Source: Microbacterium sp. BR1
Lineage (GTDB): Bacteria; Actinomycetota; Actinomycetes; Actinomycetales; Microbacteriaceae
DNA: 64,000 nucleotides
Assembly (NCBI RefSeq): GCF_002812725.1
Contig: NZ_NMUN01000008.1
Span: forward strand, 62,001-126,000
Reading direction: 5' to 3'
The stretch's first letter is position 1; each line of letters opens with the position of its first letter. The position numbers were made by a program, and so were the translations under genes. The notes beneath the pieces were generated by a model, which saw only the letters and a program-made list of their open reading frames with translations, made no database searches and was not told the origin of the DNA. Shown here one piece after another: positions 33,727 to 42,362 of this stretch.

Positions 33727-35445
33727 TCATTCGGGGTGGACGTATCCGTAGTCCGCGCGCGCCCGCTCCGCCGATACGTAGCCGTTCTCCACGTCGTATC
33801 GGACGGCCTCGTGATCGCGCTCGGCGGGAGCGCCGTAGCCGCCGCCGCCGCCGACGGCGAGGCGGATGATGGTGCCCTTCGACGCGGGTTGGGCGTTGAT
33901 CTTCAGGGTGCGGAACTCATCCGGGGTGCCAGGATTGATGACGACCTCCGGTCCCACGGCGCCGTTCCCGTCGAAGAGTCCCCAGGCGGGGGTCTGCGAC
34001 CGCTCGAACCACAGGCCGAAGACGCCGTCCGCGAGGAACTCGTACTCGCGGACGACCCCGTTGCCGCCACGCCACCGGCCGGCTCCTCCGGAGTCCGCGC
34101 GGATGGAGTATTCACGGATGCGGAACGGCCACTTGGTCTCGACCATCTCGATCGGGAAGTCCTGGAGCGACCCGTTGACGTTGTTGATCAGTGCTGATTC
34201 GCCGTCCTCGCCGTTCCACGCGCCCCACCCGCCGAGCGTGGCCTCCATCGAGACCCAGTTGCGGCCGACCCGGGGATCGAACCCGGCGCTCGTGATGATC
34301 ATCGAGTCGCCGTGGCTGGCGGCGGCGACGCGGTCGGGCAGTGCCGGCGCCAGGGCGCGCGACACCATATCGATGAGCATGCCCAGGTGCGAGAAGTACC
34401 ACTGGCATGCGGCCGGCGCGACGGCGCCCAGGACCGACCCCTCGCGGACCTTGACCGTCAATGGACGGAACGACCCCCCATTGGAGTTGGTCTCGGGGCT
34501 CACCAGGATCTTGTAGCCGACGCGCAGAGCCGAGATCGCCTGCGCGACACCGCAGTTGACGGGGCCCTGGGTCTGGTCGGCCGACTCCGTGACGTCGAAC
34601 TCGATCTGGTTGCCCGACACCGTCACGGTCAGCTTGATCGGGATCGGCACGTCGAGGTTGATGCCGTCGTTGTCGAGGAAGCCCTCAGCGGAGTACACGC
34701 CGTCCGGGATCTCGCGCACGCGCTCGAGTTCGAGCTCCTCGGTCTGGCGGAAGATCTCGTCGCGCGCCGCCTCGATGACGTCGAGGCCGTACTTGCGCAC
34801 GAGCTCCTGCATGCGGATCGATCCCATGCGCAGGGCGGCGACCATCGCGTGCATGTCGCCGACCGTCTGGTACGGGAAGCGGGTGTTCGTCTGGATCAGT
34901 TCGACGACGTCGGTTTCGACGCCCTGGGAGATGAGCTTGACCGGACCCATCCGGAAGCCCTCCTGGAAGATATCGGTCGAATCCATGGACGCCCCGACGT
35001 CCTTGCCGCCCATGTCCATCCAGTGGGCACGCGTCGCCGAGAATCCGACCAGGACACCGTCGACGAAGACCGGTGCGAAGATCGTCACGTCGTTGAGGTG
35101 GGTCCCGCCGATGTACGCGTCGTTGAGGATCCAGACGTCGTCCTCTCGCCAGACGTCGCGACCGTACTTCTCCTCGACGGCCTTCGAGCAGGTCTCGATG
35201 TTGCCGAGGAACAGCGGCAGGCCGGCGGACTGCCCCAGCACCTGGTGGTTCTGGTCGAGCAGCGCCACGACGCAGTCGCCGCCCTCGTAGATGATCATCG
35301 AGTACGCCGACCGGATGAGCGTGGCGTTCATGTCCTCCGCCGCGCTCGTCAGCGCATTGCGCAGGATCTCGACGGTCACGGGATCGACGGTGACGGGAGC
35401 GCTCGCGCCCTCGAGGGCGGTGGTGTCGACGGTGGTCGAAGACAT
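33727..35445 (-). CDS. hyuB: Hydantoinase B/oxoprolinase family protein (HyuB)
   Basis: A 572-residue HyuB-type subunit. Recognisable parts are MTVDPVTVEILRNAL-like (TVDPVTVEILRNALTSAAED), GDCVVALLDQNHQVLGQSAG with a His, DVWILNDAYIGGTHLNDVTI, TRAHWMDMGGKDVGASMDST and the C-terminal GGAGRWRGGNGVVREYEFLA. Together with HyuA it forms the ATP-dependent hydantoinase/5-oxoprolinase/acetone carboxylase superfamily enzyme, which opens lactam or imide rings. It follows the HyuA gene with a 3-bp gap, so the two are translated as a complex. Confidence 0.92.
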   Translation of the reverse strand: MSSTTVDTTALEGASAPVTVDPVTVEILRNALTSAAEDMNATLIRSAYSMIIYEGGDCVVALLDQNHQVLGQSAGLPLFLGNIETCSKAVEEKYGRDVWREDDVWILNDAYIGGTHLNDVTIFAPVFVDGVLVGFSATRAHWMDMGGKDVGASMDSTDIFQEGFRMGPVKLISQGVETDVVELIQTNTRFPYQTVGDMHAMVAALRMGSIRMQELVRKYGLDVIEAARDEIFRQTEELELERVREIPDGVYSAEGFLDNDGINLDVPIPIKLTVTVSGNQIEFDVTESADQTQGPVNCGVAQAISALRVGYKILVSPETNSNGGSFRPLTVKVREGSVLGAVAPAACQWYFSHLGMLIDMVSRALAPALPDRVAAASHGDSMIITSAGFDPRVGRNWVSMEATLGGWGAWNGEDGESALINNVNGSLQDFPIEMVETKWPFRIREYSIRADSGGAGRWRGGNGVVREYEFLADGVFGLWFERSQTPAWGLFDGNGAVGPEVVINPGTPDEFRTLKINAQPASKGTIIRLAVGGGGGYGAPAERDHEAVRYDVENGYVSAERARADYGYVHPE

Positions 35446-35448
35446 GGT

Positions 35449-37503
35449 TCAGGCCTCACTTTCGAGTTCGAGGTTCGTGATGATGAGCGAGCCGTGCTCG
35501 TCGACGGCCACGGAGAAGCCGGGCGGCACGACGGTCGTGGCCGTCGCCTCGATGACGATCGCGGGCCCGGAGAACGTGTGTCCCGCTCGGAGTGCGTCCC
35601 GTTCCGTGACGACGGTGTCGAGCTCCTGTCCGTCGAAGATGACCTTGCGGATCTCGTGGTCGAACTCAGCGTTCTCGGCGGGTGCGATCGTGAACGCGCT
35701 CGCCGACTCCAGCCGGCCGACCACGCGGGTGCGCAGCGTCACGATCTCGATCGGCGCGCCGAGCGTGGAGTGCCCGTACCGCGCCTCGTACGCGGTTGCG
35801 AAGCGCGCGCCGAGGGCCTCGAGGAAGTCGTCCCGCAACGGTTCGTCCGCGTTTTCGAGCGGGACGGTCAGGAAGTACTCCTGACCGAGGTAGCGCACAT
35901 CCACCGCGTGCTCGGCGTACCGGTCGGCGGCGGGGATCCCCTCGCTCTCGAGGGAGGCGAGCGCCTCGGTCTCGACGGCGCGGAGCACCCGGCTCATGTC
36001 GGTCGCATCGATATCTTCGTCGAGGAAGTAGTACGGCTCGGTGAAGTCGCGCCGGATGTCTCCCTGCAGCATGCCCCAGGCCGAGAAGGCACCGGGGAAA
36101 CGCGGGACGATCGTCTCGCGGATGCCGAGCTCCTTGGCGAGGAAGACGGCGTGCATCGGACCCGCGCCGCCGAACGCGACGAGGGAGAAATCGCGGGGCT
36201 CGATGCCGCGCGAGATGGTGATCGTCCGGATCGCCTGCGCCATCTGCGAGTTGGCGACATTGCAGATGCCCTCGGCCATCTGCACCACGTCGAACCCGAG
36301 CTTCGCTCCGACGGACTCGAGGGCGCTGACCGCGGCCTCGTGGTCCAGTCGCATCTGCCCGCCGGCGAAGTTCTCGGCGTCGACGCGCCCGAGCACGAAG
36401 TTCGCGTCGGTGACCGTCGGTTCGGTGCCGCCGCGGCCGTAGCACGCCGGCCCCGGCTGCGCCCCCGCCGAACGCGGCCCGACCCGCAGGCCTCCCGCCT
36501 CGACCCACGCGACAGAGCCGCCGCCGGCCCCGATCGTGTGGATGTTCACGATACTCATGAGCATCGGCAGACCCTCGAGGGTCGCCTCAGTCGACACATC
36601 CGGCACGCCGTTCACGACCAGGGAGACATCGAAGGACGTACCACCCATATCGACGCCGATGAGATTGTCGTTGCCGACGATCTTCGTCAGGGCTTCTCCA
36701 CCGATAGCGCCGCCGACCGGCCCCGACAACAGGGTCTGCAGGGGACGCTCGCGCGCCGACTTGGCCGTGAGTACGCCCCCGGATGACTGCATGATGTGCA
36801 ACGGTGCGTCCACTCCGCGCGCCGTCAGCTTCTCCTCGAGATCGACGAGATAGCTGCGCACGACCGGGCCCGTGTACGCCTCGATCACGGCTGACGAGGT
36901 GCGCTCGTACTCGCGCCACTCCTTGGCAGCCTCGTGCGAGAGCGACACGGTGAAGTCCTCGCCCAGCACCTCGCGCAGGATCTCGCGGGTGCGCAGCTCG
37001 TGCGCCGGGTTGCGGTAGCTGAAGAGATAACCCACCGCGACGGCGCCATAGCCCTCGGCCTTCGCCCGGGCCGCCGCGGCGCGCACAGCGTCCTCATCCA
37101 GAGGGACCAGCTCGCTGCCGTCGTACTGGAAGCGCCCGGCGATGCCGATCACATCCTTGCGCTCGACGAGGGGCTCGGGCTTGCGGTACTGCGCGTCGTA
37201 CAGGCGCAGTCGGGGCCCCCGAGCGATGTGGTAGACGTCCTGCACGCCCTCCGTCGCGAGGAGGAGCACCCGCACCCCGCGCCGTTCCAGGAAGGCGTTC
37301 AGTCCCTGAGTCGTCCCGTGCACGATGAAGTCGATGTCGGCCAGATCATCGATGATCGACTCGAGCCCCCCGAGAACGCCCGTGCTGAGGTGTCCCGGGG
37401 TCGTCGAGGCCTTCGTCGCTCGGAACTCTCCCGTCGACTCATTGAATGTCACGATGTCCGTGAAGGTTCCGCCGATGTCCATCGACACCCTGTAGCTGGT
37501 CAC
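35449..37503 (-). CDS. hyuA: Hydantoinase A/oxoprolinase family protein (HyuA)
   Basis: A 684-residue HyuA-type subunit. The N-domain starts VSMDIGGTFTDIVTFNE, the phosphate-binding loop. VHGTTQGLNAFLERRG follows near residue 70. The hydantoinase A domain has QSSGGVLTAKSARERPLQTL and GVDMGGTSFDVSLVVNG, and LVAFGGAGPMHAVFLAKELG near residue 445, with metal-binding residues. A GTG start at 37503 follows AGGAGGCATGCA, a strong ribosome-binding site. It hydrolyses ATP to drive ring opening with HyuB. The ring substrate (hydantoin, 5-oxoproline, caprolactam-like or other) is not set by sequence. It heads an eleven-gene minus-strand cluster. Confidence 0.92.
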   Translation of the reverse strand: MTSYRVSMDIGGTFTDIVTFNESTGEFRATKASTTPGHLSTGVLGGLESIIDDLADIDFIVHGTTQGLNAFLERRGVRVLLLATEGVQDVYHIARGPRLRLYDAQYRKPEPLVERKDVIGIAGRFQYDGSELVPLDEDAVRAAAARAKAEGYGAVAVGYLFSYRNPAHELRTREILREVLGEDFTVSLSHEAAKEWREYERTSSAVIEAYTGPVVRSYLVDLEEKLTARGVDAPLHIMQSSGGVLTAKSARERPLQTLLSGPVGGAIGGEALTKIVGNDNLIGVDMGGTSFDVSLVVNGVPDVSTEATLEGLPMLMSIVNIHTIGAGGGSVAWVEAGGLRVGPRSAGAQPGPACYGRGGTEPTVTDANFVLGRVDAENFAGGQMRLDHEAAVSALESVGAKLGFDVVQMAEGICNVANSQMAQAIRTITISRGIEPRDFSLVAFGGAGPMHAVFLAKELGIRETIVPRFPGAFSAWGMLQGDIRRDFTEPYYFLDEDIDATDMSRVLRAVETEALASLESEGIPAADRYAEHAVDVRYLGQEYFLTVPLENADEPLRDDFLEALGARFATAYEARYGHSTLGAPIEIVTLRTRVVGRLESASAFTIAPAENAEFDHEIRKVIFDGQELDTVVTERDALRAGHTFSGPAIVIEATATTVVPPGFSVAVDEHGSLIITNLELESEA

Positions 37504-37523
37504 TGCATGCCTCCTGCTGGGTC

Positions 37524-37553
37524 TGATTAGCGTGAATCGTATGAGTGACGCAA
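37524..37553 (-). promoter_or_regulatory. Candidate promoter of the hyuA cluster
   Basis: On the minus strand TTGCGT (37553-37548) and TAATCA (37529-37524) are 18 bp apart, about 20 bp before the hyuA start. The weak -35 fits activation from the dyad just upstream. Confidence 0.4.
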
Positions 37554-37575
37554 AACCGAAAGCCGTGCAGTTCGC

Positions 37576-37595
37576 CTTGTGCCGAGGCGCACAAG
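37576..37595. promoter_or_regulatory. Dyad upstream of the hyuA promoter
   Basis: CTTGTGC-N6-GCACAAG is a perfect 7-bp inverted repeat with a 6-bp centre, placed about 22 bp beyond the -35 element of the candidate promoter. That is the position of activator sites. The LysR gene next door or PucR are candidate ligand-responsive activators. Confidence 0.45.
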
Positions 37596-37751
37596 AGGGC
37601 ATTCTGCCCGGTGTGAGCCGGTGCGGAAGACGGCGAGGTGAAACGACCTCGGCGGAATCCGCGAATTGACGCCGATCTCGGCAGCACCTCGGCGCGTGTT
37701 TCGGGCTTGTAAGACCTGTGTGAACCGGATCGTCCGCGGACGAAATCGTCG

Positions 37752-38648
37752 TCAGCGGGCCCGACGCAGCCTCAGCGCGTCCGCCAGGGCCGCTCGAACG
37801 GCCGCGATGGCGGGGCTCCGCCTCGACGCGGATCGGGTCGCCGCGAAGATCTCCCGTTCGGGCGGGCCCGGCAGGTCCACCAGGCGCACGGACGCCGCCT
37901 CGTCGGCCCACACGAGATCCGGCAGCATAGCGACGGCGTGACCCGAGGCCACGAGGCGGATGTGGGCGGTCAGGTCCGTCGCCTCGTACCGCACGTCGGG
38001 TTCGAAGCCCGCGGCGCGACACTGCTGGACGGCCCAGTCGCGGACGGCGGTGCCCGCTGGCTCGAGGATCCATGCCCGGTCCGCGAGGTCGGCCAGCCGA
38101 CGAGCGGGATCGTCCCTCGGCAACGCGAGACGGATCGGGTCGGCACCGAGCGCCGTGCGGTCCACCCCCGCGCGCAGCTCGCGGGTGTGGCCGGGGTACT
38201 GCTCCGCGACGACCAGGTCGAATGTGCGGGCGGCGAGTTCGAACAGGGCTTCCTCGGGGGGCATCTCCCGATACTCCAGGCGCACGGGGGCACCGCGGGT
38301 GGCGAGCAGGTCGAGCGCGGGGGGCACGAGGGACTGCGCGGCGGTGGGCATCACGGCGATGCGGACCCGAGATGCTTCACCCCCGGAGTCCCGCAGCTCG
38401 GCGCGTGCGGCTTCGTCGAGCTCGAGCATGCGCGCGGCGTGGCCGGCCAGCCGCACTCCGGCGGGGGTGAGGCGCACTCGCCGGCCGTCCGGCTCGAGCA
38501 GAGCCGTTCCCGCCTCGCGTTCGAGCTGACCCAACTGCTGTGAGACCGTCGAAGAGCTGTAGCCCAGCGCCCCGGCGACCTCTGCGATCGTGCCCCGGAG
38601 GCTGAGCTCGTGCAGCAGGCGCAGGCGGCGAAGTTCGAGCACGGGCAT
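37752..38648 (-). CDS. LysR-family transcriptional regulator
   Basis: A 298-residue LysR regulator from the ATG at 38648. The helix-turn-helix is LRLLHELSLRGTIAEVAGAL followed by GYSSSTVSQQLGQLERE. The effector domain starts about residue 90 with VRIAVMPTAAQSLVPPALDL. The rest is a standard two-lobed binding domain. It is divergent from putA with 114 bp between them, and it also reads toward the hyuA cluster. LysR-type regulators of putA are known, so proline or a proline analogue is a candidate effector. Met at 38699 is an alternative start but adds non-conserved residues. Confidence 0.87.
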   Translation of the reverse strand: MPVLELRRLRLLHELSLRGTIAEVAGALGYSSSTVSQQLGQLEREAGTALLEPDGRRVRLTPAGVRLAGHAARMLELDEAARAELRDSGGEASRVRIAVMPTAAQSLVPPALDLLATRGAPVRLEYREMPPEEALFELAARTFDLVVAEQYPGHTRELRAGVDRTALGADPIRLALPRDDPARRLADLADRAWILEPAGTAVRDWAVQQCRAAGFEPDVRYEATDLTAHIRLVASGHAVAMLPDLVWADEAASVRLVDLPGPPEREIFAATRSASRRSPAIAAVRAALADALRLRRAR

Positions 38649-38762
38649 CCAATCATCGATTTCATCGAAGAGTACACCCCGCGAATATGCGCTTTTCATG
38701 ATGCTACGGCGGGACCACACTGAAAGTCCCGCACACGGGCCCACGCCGTACTGGAGGAACTC

Positions 38763-41700
38763 ATGTCGCTCTCCCCCTCGATGAATCCCGTCGACGGGAG
38801 CCACGCCGCAGCCGAGCTCATCGGACTCGCGGACGATGCTGTCGCGCTCGTACACACCTGGCTCGAAGAAGCGCGCGGGGTGCCCGTTGACAAGGCCGCG
38901 CGTCGCCTCGCCGGGGTGCTCGGCGATGAGAACGGACTGGGATTCACCGTCGGGTTCGTCGACGGCGTCGTGCGGCCGGAGGATACGAGGGTGGCGGCAC
39001 GGAACCTCCGTGTTCTCGCGCCGCTCACGCCCCGGTTCCTTCCGGCTCCGCTCCGCGCGCTCGTGAGGCTGGGGGGAACTCTCGCCCCGATCATCCCGGG
39101 CATCGTCGTCCCGATCAGTCGCCGTGTGCTGCGCTCGATGGTCCGGCACCTCATCGTCGATGCAACGGATCGGCGGCTCGGTCCGGCCATCCGGCGCATC
39201 CGGTCGGCCGAGGGCATCCGGCTCAACGTGAACCTTCTGGGCGAGGCGATCCTCGGGGAGGACGAGGCTGCGCGCCGCCTCGACGGCACACGCCGCCTGC
39301 TCAGCCGGGACGATGTCGACTACGTCTCGATCAAGGTCTCATCCACGGTCGCGCCCCACAGCCCGTGGGCCTTCGACGACGCTGTCGCACACGCCGCCGC
39401 CGCACTCATCCCGCTCTTCCGCATCGCGCGAGATGCGCCGTCGGGTCGCAAGTTCATCAACCTCGACATGGAGGAGTACAAGGACCTCGACCTGACGCTC
39501 GCCGTCTTCACGTCTATCCTCGAGCGCCCCGAATTCCACACGCTGGAGGCGGGCATCGTCCTGCAGGCCTACCTGCCGGACGCGCTGGGCGCCATGATGC
39601 GCCTGCAGGAATGGGCGAGCGCGCGGGTCTCGGAGGGCGGAGCGCCGATCAAGGTCCGCGTCGTCAAGGGCGCCAATCTGCCGATGGAGCGCGTCGACGC
39701 CGAGATCCACGACTGGCCCCTCGCCACGTGGTCCACCAAACAGGAATCCGACTCGTCGTACAAGGCCGTACTCGAGTACGCCCTTCGCCCCGAGAACACG
39801 CTCGCCGTGCGTGTCGGAGTCGCCGGGCACAACCTGTTCGACATCGCACTCGCCTGGCTGCTGGCGAAGCGACGGGGCGTCACTCACGCCATCGAGTTCG
39901 AGATGCTGCTGGGCATGGCATCCGCGCAGGCGACCGTCGTCCGACGGACGGTGGGCTCGCTCCTTCTGTACACACCGGTGGTCCACCCGGCCGAGTTCGA
40001 CGTCGCCATCGCCTACCTGATCCGACGTCTCGAAGAGGGCGCCTCGAGCGACAACTTCATGTCGGCCGTGTTCGAGCTCGACAGCGACCCCGCTCTCTTC
40101 GCCCGCGAGCGCGATCGGTTCATCGCATCGACGAAGGCGCTGCCGCACGACGTCCCCCGGCCTCGACGGCACCAGGACCGTCGACAGGCGCCCGAACCGG
40201 CCGTCGTCGACGGCTTCCGCAACACCCCCGACACCGACCCGAGCCTCGCCGCGAACCGCATGTGGGCGGACGCCATCCGGAGCCGGATGCGGGACTCGTC
40301 GCTCGGCGAGCGCACGGTGATCGAGAACACACTGTCGGATGTCGCAGCGCTCGACAGGGTCGTCGCCGAGGCCGTCGAGGCGGGATCGGAATGGCGCGCG
40401 CTCGGACCCGATGCCCGTGCCCGGATCCTCCACCGGGCGGGCGACATCCTCGAGGCGCGCCGCGCGGATCTTCTCGAGGTGATGGGCGCCGAGTGCGGCA
40501 AGGTCATCGAGCAGGGTGATCCCGAGGTGTCGGAGGCCATCGACTTCGCGCACTACTACGCCGAGCGCGGGCGGCACCTCGCCCGCATCCCGGGAGCCGT
40601 GCCGGTGCCCGCGCGGCTCACCGTCGTCACGCCGCCCTGGAACTTCCCCGTCGCGATCCCCGCCGGATCGACACTCGCCGCTCTCGCCGCGGGATCGCCC
40701 GTCGTCATCAAGCCCGCCCGACGGGCACGGCGCTCCGGTGCCGTGATGGTCGAGGCACTCTGGGAAGCGGGCGTGCCGCGGGACGTCTTGCGCTTCGTGC
40801 AGCTCGACGGGCGCGATCTCGGCGACCACCTGATCGGTCACCCGGCCGTCGAACGGGTCATCCTCACGGGTGGGTACGAGACCGCCGAATCGTTCCGCAG
40901 TGTGCGCCCCGACCTGCCGCTCCTCGCCGAGACCAGCGGCAAGAACGCGATCATCGTCACTCCCAGCGCGGACCTGGATCTGGCCGCCAAGGACGTCGCG
41001 TACTCCGCGTTTGGACACGCGGGCCAGAAATGCTCCGCCGCTTCCCTCGTCATCCTGGTCGGCTCGGTCGCCTCTTCGCAGCGCTTCCGCCGCCAGCTCA
41101 TCGACGCCGTACGGGCCTTCGACGTCGGCATGCCCTGGGACGGCACAGCACGCATAGGGCCGCTCATCGCCCCCGCCGACGGCAAGCTGCTGCACGCGCT
41201 TACCCATCTGGAACCCGGCGAGCGCTGGGCTCTTGCACCCGAGAAGCTCGACGAAGCGGGCGCCCTCTGGCGTCCCGGCATCCGTGACGGTGTCGCGCCC
41301 GGATCCCCCTTGCACCTCACCGAGTATTTCGGTCCCGTGCTGGGCATCATGACCGCGCGATCGCTCGACGAGGCCGTGGACCTCGTCAATGCGATCGACT
41401 ACGGACTGACCTCGGGACTGCACTCGCTCGACGAGGACGAGATCGCCCAGTGGATGGCGTCGGTCGAGGCAGGAAACCTGTATGTCAATCGAGGCACCAC
41501 CGGCGCCATCGTGCAGCGTCAGCCGTTCGGCGGCTGGAAGAAGGCGTCCGTCGGCACAGGAGCGAAGGCCGGGGGCCCGAACTATCTCATCGGCCTGTCG
41601 GACTGGATCGACTCGCCCGGGACGGCATCGAACGCGGCAGATCCGCTCTCAGAAGCGGCCGTGGATGCCGCGCGCGGTGTCGAGGCGGCGGATGTCGAAT

Positions 41701-42245
41701 GGCTGCGCGGCGCCCTCGCGACGGACGAATCGGCGTGGGCCGACGAGTTCGCTGCGGTCCGCGACGTGACGGGACTCGAAACCGAGCAGAACGCGCTGCG
41801 CTACCAGGCAGTGCCGGTGACTATCCGAGTCGAGGAGGCGCGCACGGTCGACCTCGTCCGCGTCGTCGCGGCCGGACTTCGCGCAGGGTCTGACATGTCG
41901 GTGAGTAGTGCGGGCGAGCTCGCCCCCGCCGTGCGCGACTGGCTGTCCGCGAGCGGGGTGACATCGCGGGTCGAGGCCGAGCAAGCCTGGCTGACACGCG
42001 CGTCCGGACTGGCAGCGCGAGGTGGTCGTATCCGCCTGGTCGGCGGCGACGTCGCCGGCCTGGCCGAACACCTCGGCGGCACGCCCGCGGTCGCAATCTA
42101 CGGCGGCCCGGTCCTGTCCGCCGGGTACGTCGAGATGCTGACGTTCCTGCGCGAGCAAGCCGTCTCGATCTCCGCCCACCGTTTCGGCACGCCGCGTCGG
42201 TATGAGATCCCGACCCTGCATCGCGCTTCGCGGAAGCAGGCGTAG
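38763..42245 (+). CDS. putA: Bifunctional proline dehydrogenase/L-glutamate gamma-semialdehyde dehydrogenase
   Basis: A 1160-residue fusion enzyme that oxidises proline to glutamate. Residues about 60-440 are the FAD-dependent proline dehydrogenase barrel: FINLDMEEYKDLDLTLAVF, YLPDALGAMMRLQEWA, and RVVKGANLPMERVDAEIHDW with FEMLLGMA. Residues about 500-970 are the aldehyde dehydrogenase: TPPWNFPVAIPAGSTLAALA, LAETSGKNAIIV with the conserved Glu, GHAGQKCSAASLVIL with the catalytic Cys, and FGPVLGIM. A short C-terminal domain follows. The ATG at 38763 has GGAGGAACTC upstream. It faces the LysR gene. A strong hairpin follows its stop, and the IS256 element begins 117 bp later. Confidence 0.95.
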   Translation: MSLSPSMNPVDGSHAAAELIGLADDAVALVHTWLEEARGVPVDKAARRLAGVLGDENGLGFTVGFVDGVVRPEDTRVAARNLRVLAPLTPRFLPAPLRALVRLGGTLAPIIPGIVVPISRRVLRSMVRHLIVDATDRRLGPAIRRIRSAEGIRLNVNLLGEAILGEDEAARRLDGTRRLLSRDDVDYVSIKVSSTVAPHSPWAFDDAVAHAAAALIPLFRIARDAPSGRKFINLDMEEYKDLDLTLAVFTSILERPEFHTLEAGIVLQAYLPDALGAMMRLQEWASARVSEGGAPIKVRVVKGANLPMERVDAEIHDWPLATWSTKQESDSSYKAVLEYALRPENTLAVRVGVAGHNLFDIALAWLLAKRRGVTHAIEFEMLLGMASAQATVVRRTVGSLLLYTPVVHPAEFDVAIAYLIRRLEEGASSDNFMSAVFELDSDPALFARERDRFIASTKALPHDVPRPRRHQDRRQAPEPAVVDGFRNTPDTDPSLAANRMWADAIRSRMRDSSLGERTVIENTLSDVAALDRVVAEAVEAGSEWRALGPDARARILHRAGDILEARRADLLEVMGAECGKVIEQGDPEVSEAIDFAHYYAERGRHLARIPGAVPVPARLTVVTPPWNFPVAIPAGSTLAALAAGSPVVIKPARRARRSGAVMVEALWEAGVPRDVLRFVQLDGRDLGDHLIGHPAVERVILTGGYETAESFRSVRPDLPLLAETSGKNAIIVTPSADLDLAAKDVAYSAFGHAGQKCSAASLVILVGSVASSQRFRRQLIDAVRAFDVGMPWDGTARIGPLIAPADGKLLHALTHLEPGERWALAPEKLDEAGALWRPGIRDGVAPGSPLHLTEYFGPVLGIMTARSLDEAVDLVNAIDYGLTSGLHSLDEDEIAQWMASVEAGNLYVNRGTTGAIVQRQPFGGWKKASVGTGAKAGGPNYLIGLSDWIDSPGTASNAADPLSEAAVDAARGVEAADVEWLRGALATDESAWADEFAAVRDVTGLETEQNALRYQAVPVTIRVEEARTVDLVRVVAAGLRAGSDMSVSSAGELAPAVRDWLSASGVTSRVEAEQAWLTRASGLAARGGRIRLVGGDVAGLAEHLGGTPAVAIYGGPVLSAGYVEMLTFLREQAVSISAHRFGTPRRYEIPTLHRASRKQA

Positions 42246-42295
42246 GAGGTGCACATTGGAGCGCAGAGGGCCGAGTCTGACTACGGGAGTTAGAA

Positions 42296-42325
42296 CTGGC
42301 CCGTCCGACCCGATGGACGGGCCAG
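42296..42325 (+). terminator. Hairpin terminator after putA
   Basis: CTGGCCCGTCC (42296-42306) and GGACGGGCCAG (42315-42325) form a perfect 11-bp stem with an 8-nt loop. There is no clear U-tract, as is common in high-GC actinobacteria. It separates putA from the IS. Confidence 0.6.
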
Positions 42326-42362
42326 ATCCCATCCCTTGCTCCGATTACTGCCCATACTGCAA

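Noticed and set aside
34312..36786. An 824-codon open frame opposite HyuA/HyuB, and similar long frames at 39339-41423 and 9359-10729
   Set aside because: They are antisense shadows of well-supported genes, composed of Arg/Asp/Gly-rich sequence with no fold, typical of high-GC DNA.
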